Assembly: GCA_902825855.1 (NCBI GenBank)
Contig: CADECW010000061.1
Coordinates: 1 to 43,801 of the forward strand
From: an uncultured Rhodospirillales bacterium
GTDB taxonomy: Bacteria > Pseudomonadota > Alphaproteobacteria > Reyranellales > Reyranellaceae
Length of the DNA: 43,801 nt
Direction: 5' to 3'
A model generated the notes under the pieces. That model was not told the DNA's origin, did not search any database, and was given only the letters and a program-made list of their open reading frames with translations. Position numbers and translations under genes: made by a program. This document shows positions 41,785-43,801 of the stretch, in pieces. Positions within the stretch are counted from its first letter, which is position 1, and every line of letters begins with the position of its first letter.

Positions 41785-43410
41785 ATGCTGGGACCGAGCG
41801 CGCATATCGACACCTTCTCTCGCGACAACCTTCCGCCAGCGGCCGAGTTGCCGGACTTCCAACTGGCCGGCTTCGACTATCCCGAGCGGCTGAACGTCGC
41901 CGTCGAGCTGACCGATCGCATGGTCCAGAAGGGCTTTGGCGACAACACCGCGCTGATCGGCAACGGCCGGCGCCGCACCTACAAGGAGCTGACCGACTGG
42001 ACCAACCGGCTCGCGCGGGCGCTGGTCGAGAACTATGGGGTGCGGCCCGGCAACCGCGTGCTGGTGCGCGCCGCCAACAATCCGGCCATGGTCGCCTGCT
42101 GGCTGGCCGCCACCAAGGCAGGCGCCGTCGTGGTCAACACCATGCCCATGCTGCGCGCCGGCGAGCTGGCGCAGATCGTCGACAAGGCCAAGATCGCGCT
42201 GGCCCTCTGCGACACGCGACTGATGGACGAGCTGGTGGCCTGCGCCAAGGAGAGCCGCTTCCTCGAGCAGGTCGTGGGCTTCGACGGCACGGCCAACCAC
42301 GACGCCGAGCTCGATCGTGTCGCCCTGACCAAGCCGGTGCGCTTCGAGGCGGTCGCGACCGGCCGCGACGACGTGGCCCTGTTGGGCTTCACCTCGGGCA
42401 CGACCGGGGTCCCGAAGGCGACCATGCACTTCCATCGCGACCTGCTGATCATCGCCGACGGCTACGCCAAGGACGTGCTGAGCGTGACGCCGGACGATGT
42501 CTTCGTGGGCTCGCCGCCACTTGCCTTCACCTTCGGCCTGGGCGGGCTCGCCATCTTTCCCCTGCGGTTCGGGGCGGCAGCGACACTGCTGGAGAACGCA
42601 TCGCCCGCGAACATGGTCGAAATCATCGAGACCTATCGCGCAACCATCAGCTTCACGGCGCCCACGGCGTATCGGGCCATGCTTGCGGCGATGGATGCGG
42701 GCGCCGACCTCTCCTCGTTGCGCATTGCCGTGTCGGCCGGCGAAACCCTGCCCGCGCCGGTGTTCAACGACTGGCTCGCCAAGACCGGCAAGCCGATCCT
42801 GGACGGCATCGGCGCCACCGAGATGCTGCACATCTTCATCTCCAACCGTCTCGACGACCTCGCTCCCGGATCGACCGGCAAGCCGATGCGCGGCTATGAG
42901 GCCAAAGTCGTCGACGACGACATGAAGGAGCTGCCGCGCGGCACGGTCGGCCGGCTCGCCGTGCGCGGCCCGACCGGCTGTCGGTATCTCGCCGACGAGC
43001 GCCAGCGGAACTACGTGCGCGAGGGCTGGAACCTCACTGGCGATTCCTTCATGCAGGACGAAGCAGGCTACTTCCACTTCGCCGCCAGATCGGACGACAT
43101 GATCATCTCGGCCGGCTACAACATCGCCGGCCCCGAGGTCGAGGCGGCGCTTCTGACCCACACCGACGTGGCCGAATGCGCGGTGATCGGCATCGCCGAT
43201 GCCGAACGCGGCCAAATCGTCCAGGCACACGTCGTGCTGGCCGAGGGCGTCACGCCGGATGCAGAGACCGCCAGGCGCCTGCAGGATCACGTCAAGGCAA
43301 CGATTGCGCCCTACAAATATCCGCGCTCGGTGAAGTTCACGACGGCCTTGCCCAAGACCCAGACCGGCAAGATCCAGCGCTTCCTGTTGAAGGATCGAGG
43401 TCAACCATGA
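41785..43410 (+). CDS. 2-aminobenzoate-CoA ligase (benzoate-CoA ligase family)
   Basis: The 541-residue AMP-forming ligase belongs to the benzoate/2-aminobenzoate-CoA ligase group. It starts with HIDTFSRDNLPPAAELPDF, which I recall from such ligases. Motifs are the P-loop FTSGTTGVPKATMHFHRDLL, GIGATEMLHIFISNR, WNLTGDSFMQDEAGYFHFAARSDDMIISAGYNIAGPEVE and the catalytic lysine in PKTQTGKIQRFLLK. It would convert free anthranilate plus ATP and CoA to anthraniloyl-CoA, the AbmA substrate. The gene starts 2 bases after the crotonase stop and overlaps the RidA gene. If IorAB already makes anthraniloyl-CoA, this ligase would serve imported or externally formed anthranilate. Confidence 0.9.
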   Translation: MLGPSAHIDTFSRDNLPPAAELPDFQLAGFDYPERLNVAVELTDRMVQKGFGDNTALIGNGRRRTYKELTDWTNRLARALVENYGVRPGNRVLVRAANNPAMVACWLAATKAGAVVVNTMPMLRAGELAQIVDKAKIALALCDTRLMDELVACAKESRFLEQVVGFDGTANHDAELDRVALTKPVRFEAVATGRDDVALLGFTSGTTGVPKATMHFHRDLLIIADGYAKDVLSVTPDDVFVGSPPLAFTFGLGGLAIFPLRFGAAATLLENASPANMVEIIETYRATISFTAPTAYRAMLAAMDAGADLSSLRIAVSAGETLPAPVFNDWLAKTGKPILDGIGATEMLHIFISNRLDDLAPGSTGKPMRGYEAKVVDDDMKELPRGTVGRLAVRGPTGCRYLADERQRNYVREGWNLTGDSFMQDEAGYFHFAARSDDMIISAGYNIAGPEVEAALLTHTDVAECAVIGIADAERGQIVQAHVVLAEGVTPDAETARRLQDHVKATIAPYKYPRSVKFTTALPKTQTGKIQRFLLKDRGQP

Positions 43411-43801
43411 CGACGCACAGGATCCTGCAGCCGTCCGGCTGGGTGAAGCCCAAGGGCTACGCCAACGGCGTCGCTGCCCAGGGCCGCCTCGTCTTCGTCG
43501 GCGGGCAGATCGGCTGGACCAGCCAGGGCCAGTTCGAAACCGACGATCTTGTCGGCCAGGTCCGGCAATCCCTCCAGAACGTCGTCGACGTGCTGGCCGA
43601 GGGCGGTGCGAGGCCCGAGCACGTCACGTCGATGACATGGTACCTCACCGACAAGAAGGACTACCTCGGCAACCTTGCCGGCATCGGCAAGGCCTATCGC
43701 GAAATCGTCGGCCGCCACTTCCCGGCGATGGCGGTGGTCGAGGTCACGGCCCTGGTCGAGGACCGCGCCAAGGTTGAGATCCAGGCGATGGCGGTGGTGC
43801 C
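43407..43801 (+). CDS. RidA/YjgF/UK114 family protein, cut by the window end
   Basis: The ATG overlaps the ligase stop by 4 bases, and 131 codons are open to the window edge with no stop; family proteins are about 125-135 residues, so only the last few codons are missing. The translation has QPSGWVKPKGYANGV, LVFVGGQIGWTSQGQ, LVGQVRQSLQNVVDVLAEGGARPEHVTSMTWYLTD and FPAMAVVEVTALVEDRAKVEIQAMAVV, matching RidA (the usual IEIEA near the end reads VEIQA). RidA proteins hydrolyse reactive enamines and imines. The AbmA product carries an enamine-type amino group, so this member may release it as ammonia in the pathway. That role is inferred. Confidence 0.87.
   Translation, partial: MTTHRILQPSGWVKPKGYANGVAAQGRLVFVGGQIGWTSQGQFETDDLVGQVRQSLQNVVDVLAEGGARPEHVTSMTWYLTDKKDYLGNLAGIGKAYREIVGRHFPAMAVVEVTALVEDRAKVEIQAMAVV

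Overview
The window is about 43.8 kb of GC-rich, densely packed bacterial DNA with many 4-base stop/start overlaps. Gene content (FixJ-type two-component system, MarR/TetR-controlled catabolic operons, Liv-type ABC importer, RND pump, DUF1989, DUF1028) suggests a free-living or plant/soil-associated alphaproteobacterium of the Bradyrhizobium/Reyranella kind. The genus is inference. No tRNA, rRNA, CRISPR array, insertion sequence or prophage gene was seen, and no stretch over 300 bases lacks a gene.

Layout. (1) 91-3063, minus strand: a three-gene hydrolytic catabolic operon (fumarylacetoacetate-hydrolase family protein, alpha/beta hydrolase, amidohydrolase), facing a TetR regulator at 3199 with a perfect 16-bp palindrome between them. 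(2) 3910-6909, minus: PAS histidine kinase, FixJ-like regulator, stand-alone receiver and DUF1348 protein. (3) 7071-11422, plus: RND pump and adaptor, closed by two tandem hairpins. (4) 11546-13161, plus: catalase-like heme peroxidase and cytochrome b561. (5) 13169-15335: two DUF1989 proteins facing each other plus a DUF1028 protein. (6) 15339-18759, minus: a DUF3142 protein and a large exported repeat-rich protein. (7) 18919-20094: a phytanoyl-CoA-dioxygenase-like enzyme.

(8) 20117-43801 is the most interesting part and reads as one catabolic island. A ten-gene minus-strand operon (31739 down to 20117) encodes an IorA/IorB 2-oxoacid:ferredoxin oxidoreductase, a Rieske dioxygenase alpha/beta pair, a thiolase-fold protein lacking the usual Cys and His, a DUF35-SDR fusion, an isatin-hydrolase/kynurenine-formamidase-type cyclase, an SDR, a MarR regulator and an acyl-CoA ligase. 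On the plus strand lie a Liv-type ABC importer (with a permease-ATPase fusion) and an anthranilate-CoA module: 2-aminobenzoyl-CoA monooxygenase/reductase (AbmA), SDR, MarR, crotonase, 2-aminobenzoate-CoA ligase and a RidA-family protein cut by the window end.

The parts fit a proposed route for an indole-ring compound, most simply the auxin indole-3-acetate. Ring dioxygenation gives dioxindole-3-acetate. CoA activation and retro-aldol cleavage by the thiolase-like/DUF35 pair give isatin plus acetyl-CoA. Isatin is hydrolysed to isatinate by the cyclase, and oxidatively decarboxylated by IorAB to anthraniloyl-CoA. AbmA then dearomatises the ring, and SDR, RidA and crotonase steps open it. Family identities are read from the sequence; substrate and step order are inference.
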